Positions 46,801-55,931 of a stretch of 64,000 nt of DNA are shown here, in pieces. This DNA is from Mammaliicoccus sciuri (GTDB lineage Bacteria > Bacillota > Bacilli > Staphylococcales > Staphylococcaceae), in assembly GCF_025561425.1 (NCBI RefSeq), contig NZ_CP094824.1, forward strand, positions 2,604,001 through 2,668,000, in the 5' to 3' direction. Both the position numbers and the translations under genes were made by a program. Each line of letters starts with the position of its first letter. Within the stretch, counting starts at the first letter, position 1. Below the pieces are notes generated by a model that saw nothing but the letters and a program-made list of their open reading frames with translations, searched no databases and was not told the DNA's origin.

Positions 46801-47948
46801 CTCTTCATTGTTCAATGAAGACTTTCTTTAGTGAAGAACATCAAAATCATTATAAACAAAATTTAGCTTTTTGTTTAAGTATGTTTTCAGATACGAGGAT
46901 TATACCTGCCATAAAAATATATGATATTGATTATGAAGACGACAACTTTAAAAATAACTGGCATGAATTAATAGATGCCATTTACAATTATTTTTATAAC
47001 AAGAACGGAGAAATCTTCTTTGATGTAGATTATAGTGATATTCATCATGTTAAAAAGCAAATTAGAGAAACAAAGATGAAATTACCTGATATACATATTG
47101 GAATAAATGCGCCAAATCCATTTCTGAATATATATGAAGAATTAGAGATTGATTTCTCACAATATGAAGATATTGATGCTTTTGCATTGAGTTATAACTT
47201 TAACGACTTGTATAACTTAGATGAAATCAACAATTATGATATCGCAGACATTACAAACCAACATACGAAACAACTCATTCAAAATATGGCTTATTTAAAA
47301 TCAAAAGATAAACATGTTATTCCTATTGAATGGAATATATTAAACGGTGATACATATACCAGTAAAAGCTTTTATTTTAATGCGTCCATTATGTTAAAGC
47401 ATTTAATGAGTATTACGAATTACATATCTGGTATAGGATTTTTGTTAATGGAAGAAGCCTCTGCTAAATATTCAGCCATTGAACAGCCTTTATCCTTATA
47501 TTTAAAATATCACTGTAAAAGTCCAACGAATTATTTATTATCTATACTGAGTCATTTTAACGGTCATGAATTTTATGAAGGTCCAAACTATATAAAATTT
47601 GAAATTCACAATAAAATATTCTATTTATTATTTAACTATGAACTTTATCATCCGCATGATATCAACTATCAAAATAATATCGGAATTATATTATCTTATC
47701 GTGACATCCCATTTGATAAATTCAGAGTTACGAAAATTACTTTCGACCAAGACAATGGAAATATCTTTAAAGCGATTAGAAAGTTAGATCATACTCATGG
47801 TAACTTGGACTTCTTGAATACTGTATTATTAGATAGGTATTGTTCGCCAGATATAGAAATGGCAGATTATAATACAAATAAAATTGATGAAACTTATTTC
47901 TTAAAGACGAACGCTGTACAATTATTAATCGTACAAAATAGAGGATAG
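46801..47948 (+). pseudogene. C-terminal half of the split AraC-family regulator (GH39-like domain)
   Basis: About 382 codons from the junction, 377 residues from ATG 46815. The sequence ('MKTFFSEEHQNHYKQNLAFCLSMFSDTR', 'GEIFFDVDYSDIHHVKKQI', 'HVIPIEWN') fits the glycosidase-like C-terminal domain of the ~700-residue Rbf/Rsp regulators. It joins in frame to the N-terminal half at 34584-34590. No SD is seen before ATG 46815, so separate translation is doubtful. Ends before a bidirectional terminator. Confidence 0.8.
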
Positions 47949-47980
47949 AAACACATAGTCAAACAAATTTATTAACAATC

Positions 47981-48019
47981 AAAAAAATCTTGGGCATCGG
48001 TTGATGTCCAAGATTTTTT
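47981..48019. terminator. Bidirectional terminator at the AraC C-half / IS110 border
   Basis: AAAAAATCTTGG-g-CATC...GATG-t-CCAAGATTTTTT. Before the IS110 insertion it lay between the convergent AraC and LCP genes. Its foot coincides with the right end of IS110 copy 2. Confidence 0.88.
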
Positions 48020-48129
48020 CCTACGATTTGTCAACTACTACGTAGTAAAAAATATTTAAAATTGGCATCACTAAATAAGCCTTTATTATTTAATAATTTT
48101 TTCAATATGTTATGATTTAGATGAATATA

Positions 48130-49341
48130 TTATCCGTGTGGAGACAAGTGATAATCATATTCTTTATTATTTATTACGAGATAATGAATGGTTTTAAGTA
48201 GTTTGTTAATGCAAGCTACTGATGCAGTCTTGTGGCCTTTGCCATTAGGCTGCTTTTTTAATTTGTAATAATAGTCGATAATATGATTTTTAAATAACCT
48301 TTGACCCAACAGAAAATTTTTAATGATTAAGTAAAATAATGATCTAGCATGTTTGTTTCCACGTTTGTTTATTTTATCTTTAAAATGCGTTTTACCAGAC
48401 TGATATCTTTTTATATCAATACCTACATATGCATTCAATTGCTTATGAGAATCAAAGAATTTGATATCACCTAATTCGCCAATAATCATTATGGCAGTTA
48501 AATCACCAATGCCAGGAATAGATTTAATTATTTTAAATTCTTCAAATTCTTCAGCTAACATTAATAATCTTTGTTTTATAGAAGCATGCCGTTTCATTAG
48601 GCTTAATAAATCTTCAATCACATAAACTAATTTATCTGTTAAAAATGAATCTTTAGAAACAGAAGGATAACTGACCATAGAGAACTCTACGAGTTTATTT
48701 GCATATTGTGCTTTCTTTTTCTCTGATAGATTTTTTTCTGTACAACTATTAATTATCTTTTTTAGTTCTTCTATATCATTAGAATCAACAAAGTCCGGAT
48801 GTGGGAACTTACTAGCTACTTGTAAAGCCAATTTTGAATATCTGTCCTTAAATAGGTTTTGTAATTCTGGAAAAGTCATATCTAGTAACTGAATCAATTG
48901 GTTTTTTAAGTAATTTTGTTGATTGTTAATTTCTTCATAGTATCTTGTCAGCTCTCTAATTTTTACATACTTTTCTTCCAATAAATTTCTAGAAGGTTTT
49001 TTGTTTATATTTTTAGCTAAAACAGCAAGTTTATGTGCATCAGATTTATCTGTTTTCCAGTTTCTTAAAGAATTAGTTAGTAATTTTGCCTCTAGAGGGT
49101 TAATTACACAAAACGAAATCTTATTAACGGTACAAAATTTCTCCAATACTTTTGAATATATACCAGTAGCTTCAAACAAGAAATATACTCCTGAGAAATT
49201 CTTTATATATTTCTTTAGTGAATCAAAACCATTATTATCATGGGTAATTTCAAATTCTTTAACAAATTCATTGTTTGAATAATGTGCAATAAAACTCTTT
49301 CCTTTTCCAACATCTATTCCAAAATATTCGATAAAAACCAC
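48130..49341 (-). CDS. IS110-family recombinase, copy 2
   Basis: 403 residues from GTG 49341. Same domains and catalytic segments as copy 1 ('YFGIDVGKGKS', 'FLFEATGIYS', 'TDKSDAHKLA', 'IPGIGDLTA', 'YQSGKTHF'). Differences are scattered and conservative (for example DSLKKYIKNFSG for ESLNKYIKDFAG). No inactivating change is visible, so both copies may be competent. Confidence 0.9.
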   Translation of the reverse strand: MVFIEYFGIDVGKGKSFIAHYSNNEFVKEFEITHDNNGFDSLKKYIKNFSGVYFLFEATGIYSKVLEKFCTVNKISFCVINPLEAKLLTNSLRNWKTDKSDAHKLAVLAKNINKKPSRNLLEEKYVKIRELTRYYEEINNQQNYLKNQLIQLLDMTFPELQNLFKDRYSKLALQVASKFPHPDFVDSNDIEELKKIINSCTEKNLSEKKKAQYANKLVEFSMVSYPSVSKDSFLTDKLVYVIEDLLSLMKRHASIKQRLLMLAEEFEEFKIIKSIPGIGDLTAIMIIGELGDIKFFDSHKQLNAYVGIDIKRYQSGKTHFKDKINKRGNKHARSLFYLIIKNFLLGQRLFKNHIIDYYYKLKKQPNGKGHKTASVACINKLLKTIHYLVINNKEYDYHLSPHG

Positions 49342-49380
49342 TCCTAATCTTCTAATTTAAGAAGTTTTAACTTCACTGAA

Positions 49381-49568
49381 CCTTACTTAGTTCATTTTCC
49401 TGTACACGATCTCAGTGGACCCAACATACTAAAATCGAATTCATAAGGAGAGTGAAGTTCTCCAGTTTTTATTACGGATTCTTTGACCCTAAAATCTATT
49501 CGGAGTACTTCTCTCTTCTACTATTTCATATTCTTAAAATAACTACCAACGGTAAGATAAAGAATATA
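49381..49568 (-). ncRNA. Candidate bridge RNA of IS110 copy 2
   Basis: 188 nt, same length and modules as copy 1, with the donor-loop strands unchanged. The 5' strand of the target loop is ATAGATTTT (49491-49499, minus strand), differing from copy 1 at six of nine positions. It pairs 7/9 with this copy's right flank AAAATCTTG (48017-48009, minus). The apical stem is GGGT/ATCC, keeping pairing through a G-U. Confidence 0.83.
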
Positions 49569-49572
49569 AAAA

Positions 49573-49613
49573 AGTAGCGAAGCTCATCTACCGTCGTAGA
49601 TTACTTCGCTACT
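49573..49613 (-). terminator. Intrinsic terminator inside the IS110 left end, copy 2
   Basis: Same hairpin as copy 1 (AGTAGCGAAGT / GCTTCGCTACT with inner ATCTAC/GTAGAT, then T run). It would terminate the LCP gene, which lies directly upstream. Confidence 0.85.
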
Positions 49614-49632
49614 AATCTTAGTATGTTTATAT

Positions 49633-50595
49633 TTAATCTAATTCTAAGTTAGTACGATAGTTATCTACGACTTCTTTCTTACTTGAATCGCTAGGTACGA
49701 AATAATACAATCCATCATCTAGAATTGTATCTTGACCTTCTAATTGATTTCTATCAACATTATCTAATGCGTCACTATATTTAGATCTTAAACTATTAAT
49801 TTGTGAAATTTTTAAATCTGTTTGAACATTATCACCTAATGTATCAAAGATTTGGTTGATTTTCGGTAATGAACCGATACTTACTAATTCTTTTGCTAAT
49901 GCTTGGATAACAAGTTGTTGTCTTTCTTGTCTACCAAAGTCTCCACCAGCGCCATCTTCTTTTCTACTTCTAATAAATGCTAAAGCTTCGTCTCCATCAA
50001 GCTTATACTTTTGACCTTTAACATATGAATTACCTTTAACAGTAAATGTTGCATTACTTTTAACAGTTACGCCACCTGTTTGGTCTACTAATTCTTTAAC
50101 ACCATCCATATTAATCGTCGCATAATGGTCAATTGGTACATTCATTAATTTCTCTAAAGAATTAATAGCCATCTTTGGTCCACCATATGCATATGCATGG
50201 TTAATTTTCTCGACAGAATCTCTACCTACGATTTGAGCTCTCGTATCTCTAGGTACACTTACCATAACAGTCTTTTTCTTATCAGGATTGATAGATAATA
50301 ATAAGATTGAGTCTGATCTTTCTTCTCCACCTGCTGCTGCTCTTGTTGAATCTGAATCTATTCCGAATAATGCGATAGATATCGGATCACCATTTGTATC
50401 TACTGCTTTCTTTCGTAATTCTGATTTATCTCTGTCTAATGGATTATGTATTGAATTACCTAATGCGAAGAATTTATAGACAAAAAATGCGATCACTAAT
50501 AAAAATACGAGTAATAAAATAATGACGATTGTCGTTACTATTTTGAATGCAGTTGATTTCTTTTTCTTTGCAGAACGCTCATATTGGTTTGCCAC
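49633..50595 (-). CDS. LytR-CpsA-Psr (LCP) family cell-wall polymer ligase
   Basis: 320 residues. Basic cytoplasmic N-terminus, one membrane helix (about 18-43), then the extracellular LCP domain with 'ISIALFGIDSDS', 'RSDSILLLSINPDKKKTVMVSVPRDTR', 'KINHAYAYGG' and 'GDEALAFIRSRKEDGAGGDFGRQERQQ', which hold the pyrophosphate-binding Arg and Asp residues. LCP enzymes attach teichoic acid or capsule to peptidoglycan. Start GTG with only a weak SD. The gene is cut from its former terminator by IS110 copy 2, which supplies a new one. Confidence 0.9.
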   Translation of the reverse strand: MANQYERSAKKKKSTAFKIVTTIVIILLLVFLLVIAFFVYKFFALGNSIHNPLDRDKSELRKKAVDTNGDPISIALFGIDSDSTRAAAGGEERSDSILLLSINPDKKKTVMVSVPRDTRAQIVGRDSVEKINHAYAYGGPKMAINSLEKLMNVPIDHYATINMDGVKELVDQTGGVTVKSNATFTVKGNSYVKGQKYKLDGDEALAFIRSRKEDGAGGDFGRQERQQLVIQALAKELVSIGSLPKINQIFDTLGDNVQTDLKISQINSLRSKYSDALDNVDRNQLEGQDTILDDGLYYFVPSDSSKKEVVDNYRTNLELD

Positions 50596-50819
50596 GTGTT
50601 CTCAGTCCATTCTATTTTTTTCTTTATTATACATTTATTTATCCCATATTTCCATATTGAACACAATTACGTGCACAACTTAAATTTTATTTTAATAATT
50701 TTATATTTTATACAAAGATTTTCGACTTATTTCTGGAAAATCTATACATTATATGATAGAGTATTCTTGTAAATCTACAACGTTACTTGTTTTTTAATTT
50801 TAATGACATATTAAACGGG

Positions 50820-50858
50820 AAAGAGGATGAGATTCGGCAATCTCATCCTCTCTTTTTT
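50820..50858. terminator. Hairpin overlapping the end of the 96-residue gene
   Basis: AGAGGATGAGATT-cggc-AATCTCATCCTCT with TTTTTT on the plus-strand side. The minus-strand gene stops inside the stem. The T run serves plus-strand transcripts best; on the minus strand the tail is weaker. Confidence 0.7.
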
Positions 50859-51133
50859 CGTCTATTTGTTTTAGATTTAATAACTTTTGTTTCTATATTA
50901 AACTCATCAGGATATCTAATTCTTACAACATCCCCATAAAATAACCTTTGTTCTCCGTATCTTGTACATAAAGATAACTCTGGGTATACTTCTTCTACTT
51001 TTGCAATATAATTATATGACTTATCCCTTTTCAATACATCAATATAATAGCCAGGTTTAATACCTTTATTTGTTCCTGCATTAATAATAAATGACGTATC
51101 ATCTAATATTCTTATAATTTCCACTTGTTTCAT
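50843..51133 (-). CDS. Small beta-rich protein of unknown function
   Basis: 96 residues, with 'FIINAGTNKGIKPGYYIDVLKRDKSYNYIAKVEEVYPELSLCTRY'. The I-N-x-G-x-x-x-G-[IV]-x-x-G pattern is known from small barrel domains such as the FlgT C-terminus. No membrane segment; very basic tail (KSKTNRRKKRG). Monocistronic. Function unknown. Confidence 0.65.
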   Translation of the reverse strand: MKQVEIIRILDDTSFIINAGTNKGIKPGYYIDVLKRDKSYNYIAKVEEVYPELSLCTRYGEQRLFYGDVVRIRYPDEFNIETKVIKSKTNRRKKRG

Positions 51134-51377
51134 GATTTCACGCTAACTTTCTTTAATTCTTATTATATGAAATGTGATGATAAGCACTTAGATGACTGTT
51201 ATGTTCGTTTCATAGAGTTGAAGAATATTTATATAATTTGTCTTATGCCATTTCTTTTCTTTAATATATTTAAACTTTTTTTAAATTATTTATATCATTA
51301 CATTACATTTTTTGGCAATAGGTTTATTAGTTAAATTGTACTATTTTTTTATTATTTTTTCAATATAATACTTAATA

Positions 51378-51408
51378 GAAAGAGCATGGACAAACGTCCA
51401 TGCTCTTT
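51378..51408. terminator. Terminator of the mup/mur operon
   Basis: AAAGAGCATGGA-caaacg-TCCATGCTCTTT, 8 bp after the murR stop; both tails are T-rich. Confidence 0.85.
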
Positions 51409-51415
51409 CAACATA

Positions 51416-52267
51416 CTATTCAAGATACAATTCCACTGCATCTCTTGTTTTGCTCATCGTTACAACGTGTTCTTCATAATTTCTTGATAAATAACTATAG
51501 AAGAGAATATCTATTGTCATAAGTTGAGAGATAAGAGAACTTGTCGCTGCTAATCTTAAACTTTTTTCTGAACTTGCATCATGAATTAAATATATATCAG
51601 AAACTTTTGCTAAAGTAGACTGTTCTGACTGAGTTAAACCAACTATTTTTACACCATATTTTCGAGCTACTTTGGCTAAAGATAACGTCTCATGATTCTC
51701 TCCTGAATTCGATATACCAATCAGCACACAACTATCGCTATGTGAAGCAATGGCTGTAACTAAAAAGTGTGTGTCTAAAGAATGAATCACTTGCTTACCT
51801 ATTCTAGTAAACTTCTGATACAAATCTTGAGCAACCAAACTTGAAGCACCCACACCAAATACGATAATCGTATCTGTAGCATATAATTGATCAACAACCT
51901 GCTCAATATGTTTACTCGAAATATTCTTTTCTGTCATTTCAAGTGTATGAGAAGCTCTTGTAATAAGCTTCTTACTAATTGAGTCGACTGTTTCATCTTG
52001 TTTAATTTCTTGATAAATACTTTGCTCATGTTGCGGTAAATATCTAGAAATTGCTAACTTCAGGTCTGTGAACCCTTTAAATTCAAGTTTGTGTGTACAT
52101 CTAATAACAGAAGCTGCACTTGTATTTGTTAATTTGCCAAGTTCTTTAGCGCTCAAGTTAATTGTGTTCTCAGGATGTTCAATAAAATATTCTGCAATAC
52201 GTTTTTCATGTTTTGTTAAACGTGGCATTTGTTCTTTTATAAATATGAGTAAATGTTGATGTTTCAT
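51416..52267 (-). CDS. murR: MurR/RpiR family regulator of MurNAc catabolism
   Basis: 283 residues. RpiR-type HTH (1-77: 'NTINLSAKELGKLTNTSAASVIRCTHKLEFKGFTDLK') and a C-terminal SIS sugar-phosphate-binding domain ('DTIIVFGVGASSLVAQDLYQKFTRIG', 'LIGISNSGENHETL'). Last gene of mupG-murQ-murP-murR; likely senses MurNAc-6-phosphate or a related sugar phosphate to control the operon. Confidence 0.88.
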   Translation of the reverse strand: MKHQHLLIFIKEQMPRLTKHEKRIAEYFIEHPENTINLSAKELGKLTNTSAASVIRCTHKLEFKGFTDLKLAISRYLPQHEQSIYQEIKQDETVDSISKKLITRASHTLEMTEKNISSKHIEQVVDQLYATDTIIVFGVGASSLVAQDLYQKFTRIGKQVIHSLDTHFLVTAIASHSDSCVLIGISNSGENHETLSLAKVARKYGVKIVGLTQSEQSTLAKVSDIYLIHDASSEKSLRLAATSSLISQLMTIDILFYSYLSRNYEEHVVTMSKTRDAVELYLE

Positions 52268-52272
52268 ATGTT

Positions 52273-53709
52273 TTAATCCTCTTCTGATTCTTGTGGTGCC
52301 GTCATTTCTTTATTCGTTCCAAATAAATATGTGGCTATGAATCCGCCAAGATATGCTGCTAGCAATCCTGCGATATATCCTAAATACATATTATCAGAAA
52401 TAAGTGGAATAAGTGAAACGCCACTTGGTCCAATTGCTGATGCACCGATATGACCAATGCCACCGATAACTGCACCACCAACACCACCACCGATACATGC
52501 TGTGATAAATGGTCTACCTAAAGGAAGTGTTACACCGTAAATCAATGGTTCTCCAATGCCTAAAATACCAACTGGCAATGCCCCTTTAAGTAAGTTGATA
52601 ATCTTTTTATTTTTTCTACATTTAAACCATAATGCAAATGCTGCACCTACTTGACCTGCGCCAGCCATAGCTAGAATTGGTAAGAGGTAAGTTGCACCAG
52701 ATTGATTAATCATTTCAATATGAATCGGTGTTAATACTTGGTGTAATCCAAACATAACAAGTGGTAAGAACGTTGCACCTAGTACAAATCCACTAAATGC
52801 ACCACCGATATTTAGAACCCAATCTATTACACCTAATAAGCCATTTGAAATAAAGCCGGCAATTGGCATGATTAAGAAAATTGTTGCTAGTCCCATAATA
52901 AATAGTGTAATCGTAGGCGTAACAATGATATCTACCGCACTTGGAACGATTTTGTGTAACCTTTTTTCAATTAAAGATAAAATCCAAACCGCAATGATAA
53001 CACCAATGACACCACCTTGACCGGCAGCTAATGGTTCTCCATTAAAAATATTTTTAAGCGGACTTTCTGGATCCATACCCGTTAGCATGGTTGTACCACC
53101 AATAACACCACCTAAACCTGGTGTTGCACCAAATTCTTTTGCCGCATTAATACCCACATAAATCACGAGGTATGCGAAAATACCATTTTTAATGATATTG
53201 AATATTAATATGAACTGTTCCCATGTCGCACTATCTATTGTACCTGCCGTTAACATATTAGATAGTACTGCAGATATACCACCAATTAAACCTGCACCAA
53301 CAAAAGCTGGAATTAATGGTACAAATATATTAGCAATAGATCTTAATACTTTTTTAAATGGTGTTTGATTCTTCTTATTAATACTTTGTTTAAATAAATT
53401 CGCTTCTTTTTCAACTTGTTCTTTATTAGATGCTTTATGCTTTATATCTTCACCTAAAGGAACCCCTATAATTGAACTCATTTCATTAGCTACTTTATTA
53501 ACAGTACCTGGTCCAATCACAACTTGAAGCATGTCATCTTCTACTACACCCATTACGCCCTTTATATTCTTTAAACCTTCGACATCGACTTTACTGTAAT
53601 CGACGATATTCATTCTGACACGTGTCATACAATGTATCACTTTGTCTAAATTATCTCTTCCCCCGACTTCTTTGAGAATATTTTGTGCAATCTCTCTTTC
53701 TTTTGACAC
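52273..53709 (-). CDS. murP: PTS EIIBC transporter for MurNAc-containing sugars
   Basis: 478 residues starting with GTG (SD GGGGTG). EIIB domain at 1-85 with the phosphorylated Cys27 ([10 protein letters not shown]). The EIIC domain has about ten membrane segments and the conserved '[20 protein letters not shown]'. No EIIA domain, so it borrows one (as glucose-family EIIA). Imports and phosphorylates MurNAc-GlcNAc released in wall turnover; operon partners support this substrate. Confidence 0.9.
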   Translation of the reverse strand: MSKEREIAQNILKEVGGRDNLDKVIHCMTRVRMNIVDYSKVDVEGLKNIKGVMGVVEDDMLQVVIGPGTVNKVANEMSSIIGVPLGEDIKHKASNKEQVEKEANLFKQSINKKNQTPFKKVLRSIANIFVPLIPAFVGAGLIGGISAVLSNMLTAGTIDSATWEQFILIFNIIKNGIFAYLVIYVGINAAKEFGATPGLGGVIGGTTMLTGMDPESPLKNIFNGEPLAAGQGGVIGVIIAVWILSLIEKRLHKIVPSAVDIIVTPTITLFIMGLATIFLIMPIAGFISNGLLGVIDWVLNIGGAFSGFVLGATFLPLVMFGLHQVLTPIHIEMINQSGATYLLPILAMAGAGQVGAAFALWFKCRKNKKIINLLKGALPVGILGIGEPLIYGVTLPLGRPFITACIGGGVGGAVIGGIGHIGASAIGPSGVSLIPLISDNMYLGYIAGLLAAYLGGFIATYLFGTNKEMTAPQESEED

Positions 53710-53728
53710 AGCCTACACACCCCTTAAT

Positions 53729-54613
53729 TTACGTATTTCTCACAAACCCCTTAGCTTGTTTAAGTCTTTCTAATGCTTGCTCTTTAGAAATGCGATGCAT
53801 CCCCATTACTATTGCTACTTTCACTTGCTCATCACTCTGTTTGAATAATTTCTCACTATCTTCATCCGTTGTTTGTAATACTTCTTGAATCATGTTTACA
53901 GCTCTTTGTTTTAATTTTTTATTAGTTGGTTTAACATCAATCATTAAATTCTCGTATACTTTTCCTATACCAACCATTGCCCCTGTTGATATCATATTAA
54001 GAATTAATTTTTGAGCAGTACCTGCCTTCAATCTCGTTGAACCTGTCAATACTTCAGGACCGACATCTACTTGGACCGGATAATCTGCATGTTTACCAAT
54101 TTCAGATGCTTTATTACATGTCACACAGCCAGTAGGTACATTTATACTTTGTGCGTATCTTAAACCACCTATTACATATGGTGTTCTACCACTGGCAGCT
54201 ATCCCGATAACCGTATCATGTTCATTAATATTTAAATCTCTTAAATCTTGTTCTCCTAAACTTTCATCATCTTCTGCACCCTCAACAGCTACAGTCATCG
54301 CACTTGGACCACCAGCAATAAGTCCAACGACAACATCAGGTGTAACACCAAATGTTGGTACACATTCAGCTGCGTCTAATACACCTAATCGACCACTTGT
54401 ACCTGCGCCCATATAAATTAATCTTCCACCATTATTTAAACCTTTAATAACTTGTGTAATTAATTGAGCAATTGCATGATTTTCTTCTTTAATAAACTGA
54501 GCCACTTTTTGATCTTCGTTATTCATAACATCAACAAATTGCTCAGGTGTTAATGTATCTAACTTAGACGAGTGCTCATTTCTTGATTCTGTCGTTAAAC
54601 GACTGATATCCAT
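53729..54613 (-). CDS. murQ: N-acetylmuramic acid 6-phosphate etherase
   Basis: 294 residues. SIS domain with 'RLIYMGAGTSGRLGVLDAAECVPTFG' (near 60-86) and 'VIGIAASGRTPYVIGGL', and a C-terminal helical region. It removes D-lactate from MurNAc-6-P to give GlcNAc-6-P. Immediately adjacent to mupG (stop and start abut). Confidence 0.95.
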   Translation of the reverse strand: MDISRLTTESRNEHSSKLDTLTPEQFVDVMNNEDQKVAQFIKEENHAIAQLITQVIKGLNNGGRLIYMGAGTSGRLGVLDAAECVPTFGVTPDVVVGLIAGGPSAMTVAVEGAEDDESLGEQDLRDLNINEHDTVIGIAASGRTPYVIGGLRYAQSINVPTGCVTCNKASEIGKHADYPVQVDVGPEVLTGSTRLKAGTAQKLILNMISTGAMVGIGKVYENLMIDVKPTNKKLKQRAVNMIQEVLQTTDEDSEKLFKQSDEQVKVAIVMGMHRISKEQALERLKQAKGFVRNT

Positions 54614-55663
54614 TTATTCTTCCCCCTTCACAAACTGAAAAGCTGTACCTGCATCAATTAAATCTATACACGGTATATCTTGTTGACGTATATGTCCAAT
54701 AACATTAACAGCTTCATGACGTTTTAAATCTTTATTGACGATTTGTAATTCATTCATATAGCGACCATACTTGTTATTATCTAAAGTGATCGCACCCCTT
54801 TTTCTTGCAACCGTGTTTTCAGGCAATATTTCAGATTTAAATACTTGTCGTCCTTCTTCCGCTCTAATCACATCTCTTGCTTTGTCTTTTCTATTATGAA
54901 AAATTCTCCCAATATAACTTTCTAAATGCTTTGTTTCAGATTGCACTTGAAGTGACACGATTCCTTTATGAAAGAAGTTGTTGAATTGATTAATCGTTGT
55001 TGTATCGATACCTGTATCCCCTATACAAATATCATCTACTCCTAAAGCTACTAATTCATGAGCAGCAACTAATGGGTGGCAATATCTATGATCTTCTAAT
55101 GTAGGTAAGCCTTCATATACCGGACCTCTATATACCGTACCTGGTACAAAAGCTATAATTGAAACATCCGGGAATGCTGTCTTTAATTTTGTATTTTGCT
55201 TTATAAAGTAAGCTTTATCCAGTCCAGTTTCAGGACGAGGATAATAATTATGCGCAACCATAATTCGAGACATATCAATATCTTGATCTTTAAGTTCTTC
55301 CAATAAACTTATCGCATCAGTGCTCGCATTACAGACAATTTTGACTTCACTTAATAAAGAAATAATATCCGGAATCGCTAGAGAAATATCTAACCTTATA
55401 TAATCAATACCTAAACTTTTTAATACTTCAGGTTGCTTATAAGAAAGCCCAAGATTTTGAAAAGCATGCGGACTCGCATCAGCTATAATCTCAACCTTAT
55501 CACCAATAAGTAGCTTTAATTCCTTCAACCTTTCAAAATACAATTCCGAATCCTCTTCAGGAATTTGAAGAGAAGTAAATACATACTTGAAACCATGATT
55601 GAGCATCGTCTCAATATATACTTCATCGAATGCCTCACCTAAATATACCGAAAATCCTAACAT
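54614..55663 (-). CDS. mupG: 6-phospho-N-acetylmuramidase MupG (DUF871)
   Basis: 349 residues. N-terminal TIM-barrel ('YVFTSLQIPEED', 'IIADASPHAFQNLG', 'LRLDISL', 'MVAHNYYPRPETGLD') and a C-terminal beta-barrel domain ('RKRGAITLDNNKYGRYMNELQI'), the DUF871 layout. In S. aureus MupG splits MurNAc-6-P-GlcNAc delivered by MurP, and MurQ then uses the product. First gene of the operon, behind a cre site. Confidence 0.92.
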   Translation of the reverse strand: MLGFSVYLGEAFDEVYIETMLNHGFKYVFTSLQIPEEDSELYFERLKELKLLIGDKVEIIADASPHAFQNLGLSYKQPEVLKSLGIDYIRLDISLAIPDIISLLSEVKIVCNASTDAISLLEELKDQDIDMSRIMVAHNYYPRPETGLDKAYFIKQNTKLKTAFPDVSIIAFVPGTVYRGPVYEGLPTLEDHRYCHPLVAAHELVALGVDDICIGDTGIDTTTINQFNNFFHKGIVSLQVQSETKHLESYIGRIFHNRKDKARDVIRAEEGRQVFKSEILPENTVARKRGAITLDNNKYGRYMNELQIVNKDLKRHEAVNVIGHIRQQDIPCIDLIDAGTAFQFVKGEE

Positions 55664-55679
55664 ATCAACACACCCCTAT

Positions 55680-55693
55680 TGGAATCGTTTACA
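55680..55693 (-). promoter_or_regulatory. cre site of the mup/mur operon
   Basis: TGTAAACGATTCCA on the minus strand matches cre (TGNAARCGNWWWCA) with one mismatch, 17 bp upstream of the mupG start. Carbon-catabolite repression of MurNAc recycling is plausible. Confidence 0.75.
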
Positions 55694-55801
55694 TTATCTC
55701 ATTTTTGAAGCAATATTTCAATGGTTAAAAGTTTTTGCGGAACTTTGTGAAATCACGTTACAGAATGTGGGGAGAGGTAGGTAAATTTGAATGTAATGGG
55801 C

Positions 55802-55840
55802 AAATCTCTTGGCTTTATTCACACTTTAAGCCAAGACTCT
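55802..55840. repeat. Solitary copy of the TGGCTT...AAGCCA palindromic repeat
   Basis: CAAATCTCTTGGCTTTATTC followed by ACACTTTAAGCCAAGACTC. Same unit type as the array at 8520-11690, 44 kb away. Confidence 0.75.
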
Positions 55841-55885
55841 ATTAAATTTAATACATTCATTCTCTAATATTCCTCCCCACCCAAA

Positions 55886-55922
55886 AAAAAACGCCGGAAC
55901 TTCTGCTGTTCCGGCGTTTTTC
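55886..55922. terminator. Terminator of the MMPL gene
   Basis: AAAAACGCCGGAAC-ttctgct-GTTCCGGCGTTTTT: 14-bp GC-rich stem with T/A tails, 10 bp after the MMPL stop. Confidence 0.9.
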
Positions 55923-55931
55923 CTTATTCTA

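Larger units (their letters stand above)
48017..49628 (-). mobile_element. IS110-family element, copy 2 (1612 bp), inverted
   Basis: Nearly identical to 23955-25568 in opposite orientation. The same ends AAACATACTAAG (at 49628) and GTAGGAAA (48017) are found, with unrelated flanks. Left end 4 bp from the stop codon of the LCP gene. Confidence 0.92.

Noticed and set aside
50596-50815. Possible small gene or RNA upstream of the LCP gene
   Set aside because: Only short AT-rich open frames without SD and no stable structure are seen.
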